This document shows positions 43,747 to 52,759 of a DNA stretch of 64,000 bases, in pieces. This stretch comes from an uncultured Tessaracoccus sp. Lineage in GTDB: Bacteria > Actinomycetota > Actinomycetes > Propionibacteriales > Propionibacteriaceae. A program made the position numbers and the translations under genes. Below the pieces are notes generated by a model, which did not search any database, was not told the origin of the DNA, and saw only the letters and a program-made list of their open reading frames with translations. How positions within the stretch are numbered: the first letter of the stretch is position 1; every line of letters begins with the position of its first letter. The stretch covers positions 15,090 through 79,089 of the forward strand of contig NZ_CAMYFI010000003.1 of assembly GCF_947255005.1 (NCBI RefSeq). Direction: 5' to 3'.

Positions 43747-45276
43747 CTAATCGCGTGCCAGTATGCCATCCAAACGCGCCAACGCGGCTGCTGCGCGCTG
43801 GTGATCGTCGAGTTCTGTTTGCACGTCCGCGATCACGGAGGCCTCGAGTTCTTCGTCGACGGCGCTCCGGAGCCGTTTGGCGGTCTGCCGCCCGGCGCGG
43901 TTGGCGGTGAGCCGGAGGATGGCGTCGCCGGAGAGCGAGAGGAGCACGAGCGCCACGAGGGTGGCAACGATGACCGTCACCACCTTTGGCGCGAACTCGC
44001 CAGTAGCCCAGACGAATTGGTACACCACCCAGCCCGCAACGCCGACGAGCGCCACAACGGGCAGCCATTTCAGGCCGCGCACCAATCCCCATCCGAAGGG
44101 TGCGCTCATGTCGGAGAGGTCGACGTCGCGCATCACGTGGTCGAGGCGGGTGGGAAGCGTGGCTGCGGAGCCAGACATGATGCGGCGACGTGCATCGTCG
44201 CGCCACCGTTCTGGCAGCGAGGACGTCTGGGTGGAGAGGAATCGTCGCACAGCCGACGTGGCGCGGGCGTCGTCGGCGGCGGAGGCCACCTGGTGGCTGG
44301 GGAGCTCGAGGTGGCTGGTGCCCTTCGCTGCGCGCCAGCCCTGCACCATGGCTCCCCTGCTGCGCACTGCTCGTCGGATGCCCTCTGCCCGACGCTCCAC
44401 GCCCGCCGCCGCGCGAACCTCACGTTTCAGCTCGTCGACGGCGGCTTCCTCCATGCCTACGCTCTGCCCGCTCACTTGGCGCAACTCGTGGGCCAGACCG
44501 CGCAGGTCGGCGGTGAGCCGCTCTCGGGTGGCGCGCTTGTGGGCGGCAACGCGCCCGAGGTGCCGCCGCAGCAAATCGACACCTTCCCCGTCGCGCGCGT
44601 TCGTCGCGAACACAGGCACGCCCTGCAATCCGTCGGCTTCGAGCAGCGTACGCAGGTGCACGATGACATCTTCAACCCGCGCGTCCATGCCCTGCGTCTC
44701 GGGGTAGATCGGGGCCCCGTCGGTGAGCACATCAGCGTGGTTGAGCACGACGGTGATGACGTCGCTGTGCTCGCGCAGCGGGCGCAGGTAACGCTCGTGG
44801 AGCAGGTTGTCGGCGTACTTTTGTGGGTCGACGACGAACACGAATTGGTCGACGATGCGCACCAGGCGGTCGACTTCCTCGCGGTGCGCGTCGCGGATGG
44901 AGTCGTGGTCGGGCAGGTCGAGCAGGACGACGTCGGCGAAATCAGGGATGGGTGGCCGGGCTTCGCGGCGCTGACCGATGGCGAGTAGCTCCAGCAACGC
45001 CTCGTTTGTGGCGGAAAAGCTCAGGGCGAGGGGCTGTGACGTGGTGGGCCGACGTGCCGCAACCTGCGCGAGCGATGTGCCGGAGATGGCGTTGAACAGC
45101 GACGATTTACCCGACCCCGTGGCCCCTGAGAGCGCAACGACGGTCTGCGCGCCGGCGCGCATCCGTCGGGTGGCGAACGCCGCGACTTGGCGCGCGCGTT
45201 CCTCCAAATCTGGAGGGAGTTTGCCGCCTGCGAGCTGCAGGTACTGCTCGAGTTCGCTCAGCGCTTGTTCGATCAC
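43747..45276 (-). CDS. Dynamin-like/YfjP-type GTPase with membrane segments
   Basis: 509-aa GTPase. G1 is GATGSGKSS (~50-58), G3 is in LLDLPDHDSIRD and G4 is NHAD. A helical region is followed by two membrane segments at about 400-450 (WLPVVALVGVAGWVVYQF, VVTVIVATLVALVLLSL), then a coiled tail. The start overlaps the stop of a second GTPase by 4 nt. Paired large GTPases with membrane hairpins resemble bacterial dynamin pairs that remodel membranes; that role is inference. Confidence 0.85.
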   Translation of the reverse strand: MIEQALSELEQYLQLAGGKLPPDLEERARQVAAFATRRMRAGAQTVVALSGATGSGKSSLFNAISGTSLAQVAARRPTTSQPLALSFSATNEALLELLAIGQRREARPPIPDFADVVLLDLPDHDSIRDAHREEVDRLVRIVDQFVFVVDPQKYADNLLHERYLRPLREHSDVITVVLNHADVLTDGAPIYPETQGMDARVEDVIVHLRTLLEADGLQGVPVFATNARDGEGVDLLRRHLGRVAAHKRATRERLTADLRGLAHELRQVSGQSVGMEEAAVDELKREVRAAAGVERRAEGIRRAVRSRGAMVQGWRAAKGTSHLELPSHQVASAADDARATSAVRRFLSTQTSSLPERWRDDARRRIMSGSAATLPTRLDHVMRDVDLSDMSAPFGWGLVRGLKWLPVVALVGVAGWVVYQFVWATGEFAPKVVTVIVATLVALVLLSLSGDAILRLTANRAGRQTAKRLRSAVDEELEASVIADVQTELDDHQRAAAALARLDGILARD

Positions 45277-46946
45277 AGCGTCGCCCTCGCTTCCCGCACC
45301 TGCGCAGCAGCCGCTCCGAGTCGCTCGGCGACGTCGGGCGCGACGGACGCCTCGTCGACGACCCTAGTGAAACGGGCTGCTTCCTCGACGAGCAGGCTCT
45401 GCACGCGCGCATCGAGCAGAGAACGCGCCTCAGTTGTGAGGCGCTCGACGGCGCCTGCACCGAAGACGGATTCCAGCACGCGCTGCGACAGCACCGACGT
45501 GGTGCCCGCGATGCCCGCTTCGGCTCCGGTGAGCCCGCCGGTGGACGCGAACACCGCGATCATCAGCGTGAGACCGAGCGCATTCGTGCCGAACGCGAAC
45601 ATGCGCGCGCGGAAGCGTTTGCCCTTGCCCTGCTCGCTGACGAGCCCCAGTACGTCTTGTTGCCAGCCGCGCACCGCGGCCGAGGCCCGGTCGTGGAAAT
45701 CGAAGGATGCCGCGCGCAGGTCGTCGGTGAGTAGGGTGCGCCCCCACGCGGTGTGCGACCAGGCCTGCGCGACGTCGTCGCACGCTTCGTCGGTGGCAGC
45801 GGTGATGACGCGCGCGAGCTGGCTGGAGACCTCTTCGTTGGCCTCCTCGGCCTTCGGTTCGGCCCGGAACCAGCGGTGGGCCGTGGCGCGCAGGGAAGCC
45901 ACTTTCTCGTCGAGGCCGCGCATGAGCTGCGAGGTGCCGACGACGTCGTGCCAGTGGTTGACGATCTCGCCGCGCAGCATGGAACCGTCGCCCAACATGA
46001 CGCCGATCTGCTCGGCTGCGCCCTCGAATTCGCCGGTGGCTTGGCCGCGTAGGTCGGCGGCGGCGCGTTGCTGCGCTTCGATGCCCTCACGCAGCGCCTC
46101 GACCTCCACGTCGAGCTGCCGAAGCGCCCCGGTGAGCGACTGTTTCACCACCTCGATGCGGGCCTCCTGCTGCGAGGTGAGCCCGCCCAACCAGCCACGG
46201 ATAGGGGCGACGGCGGCGTCGGGCATCATGCCGTCTTCGAGCTGCGTTTCTTCGATGGCGAACAGCGGCGCGGCGCCGAGACCCTCCTCGACAAGCATCC
46301 TCGCCAAGTCTGAGCCGACCTCCTGTGCGCTACCTGGCGGGCACCGGTTGATAACCACCCCGAGGAACAGCTCGCGCGCAGCCGCGCTTTTCAGCAGCTC
46401 CCAGGGCACCGCGTCGGCGTAGCGGGCGGCGGAGGTGACGAACAGCCACAGATCGGCAGCCAGCAGGAGTTGGCGTGCGAGGGTGCGGTTGGCGTCGTCG
46501 ACCGAGTCGACGTCGGGCGCATCGAGCAGTGCGAGGCCTTCCGGCATCGACGGCACCTCGACGATGTGCAGCGCGCGGGTATCTTCGAGTTCGACGTCGG
46601 TGCGGGTGAGCTCTGGCAGCACGTTGCCGGAGCGGAACCATTGCGCGTCCGACGGGTGGCAGATGAGCACGGGCGACTTCGTCGTCGGGCGGCGCACGCC
46701 TGGCCGGGTGACGTGGCGGCGCAAGAGGGAGTTGACGAGGGTGGATTTCCCGGCGCCCGTCGAGCCGCCGACGACGGCGAGCAGCGGCGCGTCGATGGTG
46801 GCCGCGCGCGGGAGTAGATAGTCGCGGAGTTGCCCCGCCGCTGCGTGTGCGCGGTGCGAATGCTCGTCGGAAGCGGGTAGCTCCAGCGGGAAGCGCAACG
46901 CCTCGAGCTCGGAGAGGAGGCCCGCCAGCGCGGTTTCGAGGCTCAT
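45273..46946 (-). CDS. Dynamin-like GTPase, second of the pair
   Basis: 557-aa GTPase. G1 is GGSTGAGKST (~60-69), switch I is RRPTTKSPVL, and G3 is LLDAPDVDSVDD. G4 is atypical (VINRCPP). A long helical middle is followed by a hydrophobic hairpin (ALGLTLMIAVFASTGGLTGAEAGIAG) near the C-terminus. The start ATG at 46946 overlaps the PrsW stop by 4 nt (ATGA), and its own stop overlaps the next GTPase start. The frame is open to 47207, but that part lies over prsW. Confidence 0.85.
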   Translation of the reverse strand: MSLETALAGLLSELEALRFPLELPASDEHSHRAHAAAGQLRDYLLPRAATIDAPLLAVVGGSTGAGKSTLVNSLLRRHVTRPGVRRPTTKSPVLICHPSDAQWFRSGNVLPELTRTDVELEDTRALHIVEVPSMPEGLALLDAPDVDSVDDANRTLARQLLLAADLWLFVTSAARYADAVPWELLKSAAARELFLGVVINRCPPGSAQEVGSDLARMLVEEGLGAAPLFAIEETQLEDGMMPDAAVAPIRGWLGGLTSQQEARIEVVKQSLTGALRQLDVEVEALREGIEAQQRAAADLRGQATGEFEGAAEQIGVMLGDGSMLRGEIVNHWHDVVGTSQLMRGLDEKVASLRATAHRWFRAEPKAEEANEEVSSQLARVITAATDEACDDVAQAWSHTAWGRTLLTDDLRAASFDFHDRASAAVRGWQQDVLGLVSEQGKGKRFRARMFAFGTNALGLTLMIAVFASTGGLTGAEAGIAGTTSVLSQRVLESVFGAGAVERLTTEARSLLDARVQSLLVEEAARFTRVVDEASVAPDVAERLGAAAAQVREARATL

Positions 46947-48277
46947 GGTTGCGGCCAGTTTCCGCCGAGACCGCTCGGGCCGGGGTACACCGCCTGGGGT
47001 GCGGGTGCGCGTCGGATTCTGGGTTTGCGCCACCCCAGCAGCTTCACGCCCGGAGCTGTGGGCAGCGCCTTGCTGCGCAGCGCGGGTAGCTCTTCGATGA
47101 TCTCGTGGATGCGATGCTCGGCTCCGTTGCTGATGAGGCCGCGGGTGAGGTCGGAGCGCAGGTACGCCAGCTCCGTTATGCGGCGGGTGAAGCGAACCGT
47201 GTACCACCAGCGTTTGGGGCCCCAGAAGACCGCGACGAACAGGTAGCGTATACGCCGGAATGGACCGGAGAAGAGCTCGACCTCGCGCTCACTCACCCAG
47301 CCTTGCGCGGCGTAGTCGGTGAGGCGGTGGCGAATGAGGCGTGACTGCTGCACCACAGAAACAATGAGCGAGATGACGAGCAGCCCCACCAGCACGAGCG
47401 CCATGATCCACTGCGTTTTCAGCGCCTCGGGTGGCCTCGTCGAGGCCAACCCGTTGAACAGCATGTGCCCACCGACGGCCAGCAGGAATCCGCCCAGCGG
47501 CGCCATCACGCGCACGAGTTTCGAGCGGGCGGTGATACCAACGACGAGCCCCGTCGCCGTCATCATGGTGAATAGCGGGTGGCCGAACGACGTGTACACA
47601 CCGCGCAGCATCACCAGCTCGTTCACCGCTTGTTCGGGATTCGCGACGGAGACGTCGTGCAAGGCGTAGGTGATGACGCGCCCGTAATAGATGATGTTCT
47701 CGACGAAGGCGAAGCCGATTGCCGACAGCCCGGAGAGCATCACCACGCTCAGCCTGGACACGATCTTGCGCCGCAGCAGAATAATCAGCAGGAACAGCAC
47801 CGTCGCTTTCGTGACTTCCTCGCTGAACGGCGCAGCGAATACTGCGGCGCGTGAGCCCGTGTCTGAATCGGCGGCGGTGGTGGCCATCATGCGCCCCATC
47901 CACGTGTTGATGTGGAGCGAGAACCATGTGGAGGCCGCACCGCCCCACCCGAAGGTCAGCAACCAAATGAGCGGTTGCTGCGGGCGGAAGCGATCAAGCC
48001 ATATGAACAACAGCACGTACACCGCCGCGGTGGGCGCAGCAAGCAGCGCAGCCTGCTTCACCGTTTGTTTCGTGAACGCGAGCGTCTGGGTGCCGTCCTC
48101 GAAGGTTTCCGGAGTGGTGAACATGTGCCACTGGTCGCGAAGCATCAGGAAATACACCGGCAGTAACACCACCGCGAGCCACAGTTCAGGGCGACGAAGC
48201 AACCGCCGCCACCACGCCACGTGCTCGGAGGACGCGATGCCGGCTAGACGGCGCTCGCGCATCGCTACCTGGCTCAT
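46943..48277 (-). CDS. PrsW family intramembrane metalloprotease
   Basis: 444-aa membrane protein with about nine spans and the PrsW motifs: EE in PFSEEVTKA, E in IGFAFVENIIYY, H in TSFGHPLFT, and H in VGGHMLFNGLA. Family members cleave membrane anchors of anti-sigma or other proteins. The soluble C-terminal ~110 residues (rich in Arg and Pro) are cytosolic. TAGGCT lies 8 nt before the ATG. It is the first gene of a coupled operon with two dynamin-like GTPases. Confidence 0.9.
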   Translation of the reverse strand: MSQVAMRERRLAGIASSEHVAWWRRLLRRPELWLAVVLLPVYFLMLRDQWHMFTTPETFEDGTQTLAFTKQTVKQAALLAAPTAAVYVLLFIWLDRFRPQQPLIWLLTFGWGGAASTWFSLHINTWMGRMMATTAADSDTGSRAAVFAAPFSEEVTKATVLFLLIILLRRKIVSRLSVVMLSGLSAIGFAFVENIIYYGRVITYALHDVSVANPEQAVNELVMLRGVYTSFGHPLFTMMTATGLVVGITARSKLVRVMAPLGGFLLAVGGHMLFNGLASTRPPEALKTQWIMALVLVGLLVISLIVSVVQQSRLIRHRLTDYAAQGWVSEREVELFSGPFRRIRYLFVAVFWGPKRWWYTVRFTRRITELAYLRSDLTRGLISNGAEHRIHEIIEELPALRSKALPTAPGVKLLGWRKPRIRRAPAPQAVYPGPSGLGGNWPQP

Positions 48278-48338
48278 AGTTGCAAAGCCTACAAGGTGGG
48301 TCTGACAAAACGATCCCGCGACGAGGCACCGTCGCAGC

Positions 48339-49070
48339 TCATGGAGGGGGAATGAACTCCTGAAAGCGCTCGAAGTAGCGATCTTGGAAGTGGCGCAGCG
48401 TATCGAATAGGAACCCGGGCTGCTCCTCGAATTCCTGGAGCCCTCGGTAGTAGAAGGCTTTCTCGTGGTCGAGCACCACGAACGGAAGAATGTTGTTCGC
48501 GAGGCACTGTTCGAACATCACGAGCCTGCCGACTCGCCCATTGCCATCTTGAAACGGATGGATTCGCTCGAACCCGTAGTGGAACCTGCAGATGTCTTCG
48601 AACGTCATCTGGTCGGGGACACCGTCGAGCAGTTGCTCGATTGCGTGCGACACCTCGTCGGGTGACGTCGTCACCCGGCCACCCACCTCGTTCGGCAGCG
48701 TCTTCCAATCGCCCACCTGAAACCAATCGTGGTCGGCGTCTGACGTGCCGGCTTTGAGGATGCGGTGGTAGTCCTTCAGTGATTCTGCCGTCACAGGTTC
48801 CCCCGCACGCCCGATGAGGAAATCGAATGCGCGGAAGTGGTTCGTCGTTTCGACCACGTCGTCGACGAGCGCGTCACCCAATACTGTTTTCGTCTCGAAC
48901 AGGTAGCGGGTCTGGTCGACAGTGAGTCGGCTGCCCTCGATTCGGTTCGAGTTGTAAGCAAGCTCAAGTTGGGTTAGGTGATACAGCCCGCCCGGGAGGC
49001 GCATGTCGCGCTGCTCTCGAAACACCTGCAGCAGTCCAGCAGCGTGCACCTCATACTCGTCGCTCACCAC
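48339..49070 (-). CDS. Fic family protein with N-terminal inhibitory motif
   Basis: 243-aa Fic-domain protein, a putative AMP-transferase (or deAMPylase). The active-site motif HPFQDGNGRVGR is at about 171-182. The N-terminal helix carries SNRIEG, fitting the (S/T)xxxE(G/N) inhibitory motif of class II Fic proteins, so it is probably self-inhibited. TAACAT lies 7 nt before the GTG at 49067, which may be the true start of a leaderless mRNA; the GTG at 49070 is the first in frame. Confidence 0.88.
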   Translation of the reverse strand: MVSDEYEVHAAGLLQVFREQRDMRLPGGLYHLTQLELAYNSNRIEGSRLTVDQTRYLFETKTVLGDALVDDVVETTNHFRAFDFLIGRAGEPVTAESLKDYHRILKAGTSDADHDWFQVGDWKTLPNEVGGRVTTSPDEVSHAIEQLLDGVPDQMTFEDICRFHYGFERIHPFQDGNGRVGRLVMFEQCLANNILPFVVLDHEKAFYYRGLQEFEEQPGFLFDTLRHFQDRYFERFQEFIPPP

Positions 49071-49144
49071 ACTAATGTTATCGGCCAGCCCACGGTGCGC
49101 GCCGCTTGAGCGTCACCGTCGCGACGCCGCTACGTGGCATTAAA

Positions 49145-49184
49145 GAATGCTGGAACCCACCGAAAAGGGTGGGTTCCAGCATTC
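49145..49184. terminator. Strong hairpin between Fic gene and tRNA-Arg
   Basis: Perfect 17-bp arms (49145-49161 and 49168-49184) with loop GAAAAG. It follows tRNA-Arg on the minus strand with TTTA after the stem, and faces the Fic promoter. Confidence 0.8.
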
Positions 49185-49212
49185 CTTCTTTATGTTCGCG
49201 ACGCCCCCGGCG

Positions 49213-49288
49213 TGGCGCGCCCGGCAGGATTCGAACCTGCAACCTACGGATTAGAAGGCCGGTGCTCTATCCATTGAGCTACGGGCGC
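49213..49288 (-). tRNA. tRNA-Arg (anticodon TCT)
   Basis: Acceptor pair GCGCCCG with CGGGCGC, discriminator G and encoded CCA at 49213-49215. The anticodon stem CCGGC/GTCGG-type surrounds loop CTTCTAA with anticodon TCT. The T loop is TTCGAAT. A TACACT -10 box lies about 10 nt upstream (49299-49304). Confidence 0.95.
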
Positions 49289-49334
49289 TCGGCGCAACAG
49301 TGTAGTCGCTGCCAGCCATGATGCGCGACGTGAG

Positions 49335-50000
49335 TCACCGCTGCTTCGCCTCGGCGGTGACGGGTGCGGCAGATCGCCAGGTGACGGATTCGCCGTCGAT
49401 CTGGCTGCCGTCGGAGGCGTTCACTACCTCGCCCCCGAACTCGAGCCGCATCCGGTACAGCCCGACGGTGTCCTCCGGCGCGAGCACTTCCCCAAGGTTG
49501 ACGCGCCAGACCCCGTCCTCCAGCGTCGGTTGCGGCGCCCACTCCTCGTCGCCCCACTGTTCGAGGGTGAACTGCGCGGTGGTGTCGCAGACGTGGTATC
49601 CGGGGGCTTCGCTGCGCTTCGCCTGCCAATTCGACCCGAACCCGACCATGTCATCGGGCACGTCCCCTTCCTCGCAGAAGGTGACCTCGTCGTTTTGGAT
49701 CATCTGCTCCGGGATCGCGATGCGCAGGTGGGCACGGATGTCGTCGTCGCTGTTGAATGTGAGACGCACCAATTGCACCACACCGTCGACGTCACCGGGC
49801 GCGGGCAGCCCGTCGCCCCAGTTGTCCCACATCTCCTCCCGGTTCATCGTCTCGACGGGGCTCGGCGCCTGGATTGGACCGGAGGCCACTTCGGAAGGCG
49901 TCGGAGCAGGCCGCTGGCTCAGTTGCTCGTCGGCTGTTCCCCCACACCCCGTGAGCACCATGGCGAGCATCACAGCGGCGGCACGGCATGCATTTCTCAT
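49335..50000 (-). CDS. Secreted lipoprotein of unknown function
   Basis: 221-aa protein with a lipoprotein signal peptide (MRNACRAAAVMLAMVLTGCGG; lipobox LTGC, Cys19), so it is anchored on the outer face of the membrane. A Ser/Pro-rich linker (~25-50) precedes a domain with two cysteines (FCEEGD, HVCDTT) likely to form a disulfide. TAAGCT lies 6 nt before the ATG, suggesting a leaderless mRNA. It is divergent from orn across 60 bp. The domain is not recognised. Confidence 0.8.
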   Translation of the reverse strand: MRNACRAAAVMLAMVLTGCGGTADEQLSQRPAPTPSEVASGPIQAPSPVETMNREEMWDNWGDGLPAPGDVDGVVQLVRLTFNSDDDIRAHLRIAIPEQMIQNDEVTFCEEGDVPDDMVGFGSNWQAKRSEAPGYHVCDTTAQFTLEQWGDEEWAPQPTLEDGVWRVNLGEVLAPEDTVGLYRMRLEFGGEVVNASDGSQIDGESVTWRSAAPVTAEAKQR

Positions 50001-50060
50001 AGGGGAAGCTTATAAACCATCGGCGAACATCACTACATTCACGCGGTAGGCTCAGGAGAC

Positions 50061-50717
50061 GTGAATAGCAACATGGTGTGGATCGACTGCGAGATGACCG
50101 GCCTCGATTTGGAGGCCGACGGGTTGTGCGAGGTGGCTGCGCTCGTCACCGACTCGGAGCTCAACGTGCTGGGCGAAGGGGTCGACGTCATCATCAAACC
50201 CACCGATGCCCAGCTGGAACACATGGGCGAGTTCGTCACCGAGATGCACACCAAGTCGGGGCTGCTTCCTCTCCTCGCAGAGGGCACCACACTCGAGGAC
50301 GCGCAGCAGCAGGTGCTCGCGTACGTGCAGGAGTACTGCCCCACCGCCCGCAAGGCTCCGCTGGCGGGCAACACGATCGGCACCGATCGCGCGTTCCTCG
50401 CCAAGTACATGCCCGAGCTCGAGCAGCACCTCCACTACCGCAACATCGACGTCTCCAGCATCAAGGAACTCGCGCGCCGATGGTACCCCCGCGTGCAACA
50501 CAAGGCCCCCGCGAAGACGGGCAACCACCGCGCTCTTGCCGACATCCAGGAGTCGATCGAGGAGCTGCGCTACTACCGCGACGCGCTGTTCGTTGCCCAG
50601 CCTGGGCCGTCGTCGGAGGAACTCGCCGAGATCGCGACGAAACACTGCGGCGCGCTGACCGGGGTGTGTGTTGAGCCAGAGCCTGCTGCTGCGGCCCCAG
50701 ACTCGCGGGAGGCCTGA
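50061..50717 (+). CDS. orn: Oligoribonuclease
   Basis: 218-aa DEDDh exoribonuclease that degrades 2-5-nt RNAs, including pGpG. It has WIDCEMTGLDLEADGLCEVA, GNTIGTDRAFLAKYMPELE, NIDVSSIKELARRWYP and the catalytic His in GNHRALADIQESIEEL. The Ala-rich C-terminal ~20 residues lie beyond the core. AGGAG stands only 2 nt before the GTG at 50061; the ATG at 50073 is an alternative. Confidence 0.95.
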   Translation: MNSNMVWIDCEMTGLDLEADGLCEVAALVTDSELNVLGEGVDVIIKPTDAQLEHMGEFVTEMHTKSGLLPLLAEGTTLEDAQQQVLAYVQEYCPTARKAPLAGNTIGTDRAFLAKYMPELEQHLHYRNIDVSSIKELARRWYPRVQHKAPAKTGNHRALADIQESIEELRYYRDALFVAQPGPSSEELAEIATKHCGALTGVCVEPEPAAAAPDSREA

Positions 50718-50784
50718 TCTCGACGATCAGCCGCCGCATCGGCGCTGGTGGGGGGACGGTTTCGCGTACTCTGCACGCATGCGG

Positions 50785-50790
50785 TATAGT
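50785..50790 (+). promoter_or_regulatory. -10 box of the tRNA-His promoter
   Basis: TATAGT lies 27 nt upstream of tRNA-His. A weak TTCGCG lies 18 nt further upstream. Confidence 0.4.
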
Positions 50791-50817
50791 TCCTCTTCGT
50801 CGCCATCGAGCGGCCAC

Positions 50818-50894
50818 GGTGGGTATAGCTCAGCTGGTAGAGCGTCTGGTTGTGGTCCAGAAGGTCGCGGGTTCAAGCCCCGTTACTCACCCCA
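50818..50894 (+). tRNA. tRNA-His (anticodon GTG), probable phage attachment site
   Basis: The extra 5' G (50818), characteristic of tRNA-His, pairs with C73. The acceptor is GTGGGTA with TACTCAC, and CCA is encoded at 50892-50894. The anticodon loop TTGTGGT carries GTG. A phage integrase starts 76 bp after the 3' end in the same direction, the usual arrangement when the tRNA 3' end is the attB site. Confidence 0.95.
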
Positions 50895-50969
50895 TTCTGA
50901 CTAGGGGTTTTACCGGGGAAAGTAGCCTCGCAGCTACACCTGCGGCTACAAATCGGTAAAATCCGTGGC

Positions 50970-52271
50970 ATGGCAACCACCCCAAAGCCCGTCAAGCGAC
51001 GCGACGGAAGCGTCCGCTGGCGCGTCCAGTTCCGAGAGCAGCGCGGCTCTAGCCCAACCACAGAGACCTTCGACTCCCCCGAAGAGGCCCAACGATTCAT
51101 CGACTACGCCAGCCAGTTCGGATGGGCTGAGGCCAGGCGACTCCGCGACGGCATGCTCTCCCACGACCTCGGCATCCCCACTCTTAGCGAATGGTTCGAG
51201 GAATATCTCGCAGGACTCGCTTCCCACGCCACGCCCGGCACCGTCGCCGGATACCGCTCCGAGGCCGCACGCACATGGATACCCAGGCTCGGGCGCATCC
51301 CCCTCGACATCCTCACCCGCGAGCAGGTGCAGGCATGGGTTGCATGGCAGCGCAAACAGCCCACCCACCGATCACGCGTCGCGCAAGAGAAAGCAAAGCG
51401 GGCAGCCCAGAATCTCAAGCCCGGAGAGATTCCCTCACCCATACCCGAGCCTCAGTATGTCGCGCCCAAGACCATCGAGAATGCCCAGCGGCTTCTGTCG
51501 ACCGTACTCGCTGCCGCCGATGAGCGGTACAGCACTGGCAACCCGGCCAAGGGCGTTCAGATCCCTGCCGATGCCACCCCACACGAGATGTGCATCCTCA
51601 CACAGAGCGAGTTCCAGCGCATCTACGACGCCTGCCCTCCGCGCTACCGCCCCCTGCTAGCCCTCCTGGCAGGAACAGGCGTGCGGTTCGGCGAGGCTAC
51701 CGCGCTCACCCCCGCCGATTTCGACCTCGACGGCGACGTGCCCAGTGTGCGAATCTCGAAAGCATGGAAGAAGGGCGAGGCAGGCGTCTACCTTGGCGCC
51801 CCGAAGTCGCGCCGCTCGCTGCGGACGATCAGCCTCTCCCCCTCCACGGTTGCCGCGATACGTGACGCCATAGAGTCGCGCGAGCGAAACAGCCTCGCCT
51901 TCCCGGCGCCCGGCGGTGGGCGACTCAGGCATCAAAATTTCCACCCCCGCGTCTGGCACAAGGCCGTGGCGGCCTCGGGCATCTTGAAACGGCCACGAGT
52001 CCACGACCTGCGTCACACCCACGCTTCGTGGCTGATCCACGAGGGCGTACCCCTTCCGATCATCCAGCGGCGGCTAGGGCACGAGTCAATCCAGACCACC
52101 GTCGACACGTATGGCCACATCATGCCCGACGCCGCAGCCGCAGCCGCCGGAGCCGTCGAGCGGGCGATGGGCGAGTTCGACCCATCGCTTGTGTACGAAG
52201 GGCAGCTGGAGCCGCCCAGGAAGGGGCAACCAACTGCAGCAGTGGCGACTACTCAGCCTCATTGTCGATGA
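50970..52271 (+). CDS. Phage tyrosine integrase
   Basis: 433-aa tyrosine recombinase. It has an N-terminal AP2-like arm-binding region (RDGSVRWRVQFREQRGSSP), a SAM-like core-binding domain (~75-190), and a catalytic domain with Arg near 237 (GTGVRFGEA), HDLRHTHAS near 343, LGHESIQTT and nucleophile Tyr near 381 (VDTYGHIM). It mediates site-specific integration, here beside tRNA-His. The 3' end overlaps the convergent lipoprotein gene by 23 bp. Confidence 0.95.
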   Translation: MATTPKPVKRRDGSVRWRVQFREQRGSSPTTETFDSPEEAQRFIDYASQFGWAEARRLRDGMLSHDLGIPTLSEWFEEYLAGLASHATPGTVAGYRSEAARTWIPRLGRIPLDILTREQVQAWVAWQRKQPTHRSRVAQEKAKRAAQNLKPGEIPSPIPEPQYVAPKTIENAQRLLSTVLAAADERYSTGNPAKGVQIPADATPHEMCILTQSEFQRIYDACPPRYRPLLALLAGTGVRFGEATALTPADFDLDGDVPSVRISKAWKKGEAGVYLGAPKSRRSLRTISLSPSTVAAIRDAIESRERNSLAFPAPGGGRLRHQNFHPRVWHKAVAASGILKRPRVHDLRHTHASWLIHEGVPLPIIQRRLGHESIQTTVDTYGHIMPDAAAAAAGAVERAMGEFDPSLVYEGQLEPPRKGQPTAAVATTQPHCR

Positions 52272-52680
52272 TCGTGATTTGCAGCCCTTGTCGCGGGTGG
52301 TAAGTCCAGCGCGCCGCAAACTCTCCCCACTCGTCTACCTGCTGGCCATCGAGCGCCCTAGTCGTTTCGATATGGCTGACCACGTAGCCTGGTGCCGACA
52401 ATACGCCGAGCACACAATTGACATCCTCATGTGATACGGCGCCAGCGCCCTTCGTGGACATGTGGACCGACATCCCGTTGTCCTGGATCGCATCCTCGGC
52501 GCCACACCACTGCGCTGCCTGTGCGAGACTAATCCTCGCCGCAACAGATGAGCTCGATTCTGGCGATTCGCTCGCCCCCGTGAGCGCACTCCCTGGGCTC
52601 GATGGGTTGCCACTAGGGCTGGAGCAAGCCACTAGCGCCAGCGCAGGAATGGCTAGCCAAAGCACATTCATCCGACTCAT
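52249..52680 (-). CDS. Prophage lipoprotein, possible superinfection-exclusion factor
   Basis: 143-aa lipoprotein. MSRMNVLWLAIPALALVACSS gives a lipobox LVAC, followed by a Ser/Pro-rich linker and a ~90-residue domain with Cys pairs (WCGAEDAI, VNCVLGVL). AAAGGA is 5 nt before the ATG at 52680, which decides this start over upstream ones. It is encoded with the repressor genes and so is probably expressed in the lysogen. Lipoproteins at this place in other temperate phages (e.g. Ltp of TP-J34) block DNA entry of related phages; that role here is inference. Confidence 0.78.
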   Translation of the reverse strand: MSRMNVLWLAIPALALVACSSPSGNPSSPGSALTGASESPESSSSVAARISLAQAAQWCGAEDAIQDNGMSVHMSTKGAGAVSHEDVNCVLGVLSAPGYVVSHIETTRALDGQQVDEWGEFAARWTYHPRQGLQITIIDNEAE

Positions 52681-52759
52681 CTGCATCCTTTCTTGCCCAC
52701 CCACCTCTAGGCACATCAAGTATCTCGCACATCATCCCGGAGCGCCGCTCCAGGGTCGT

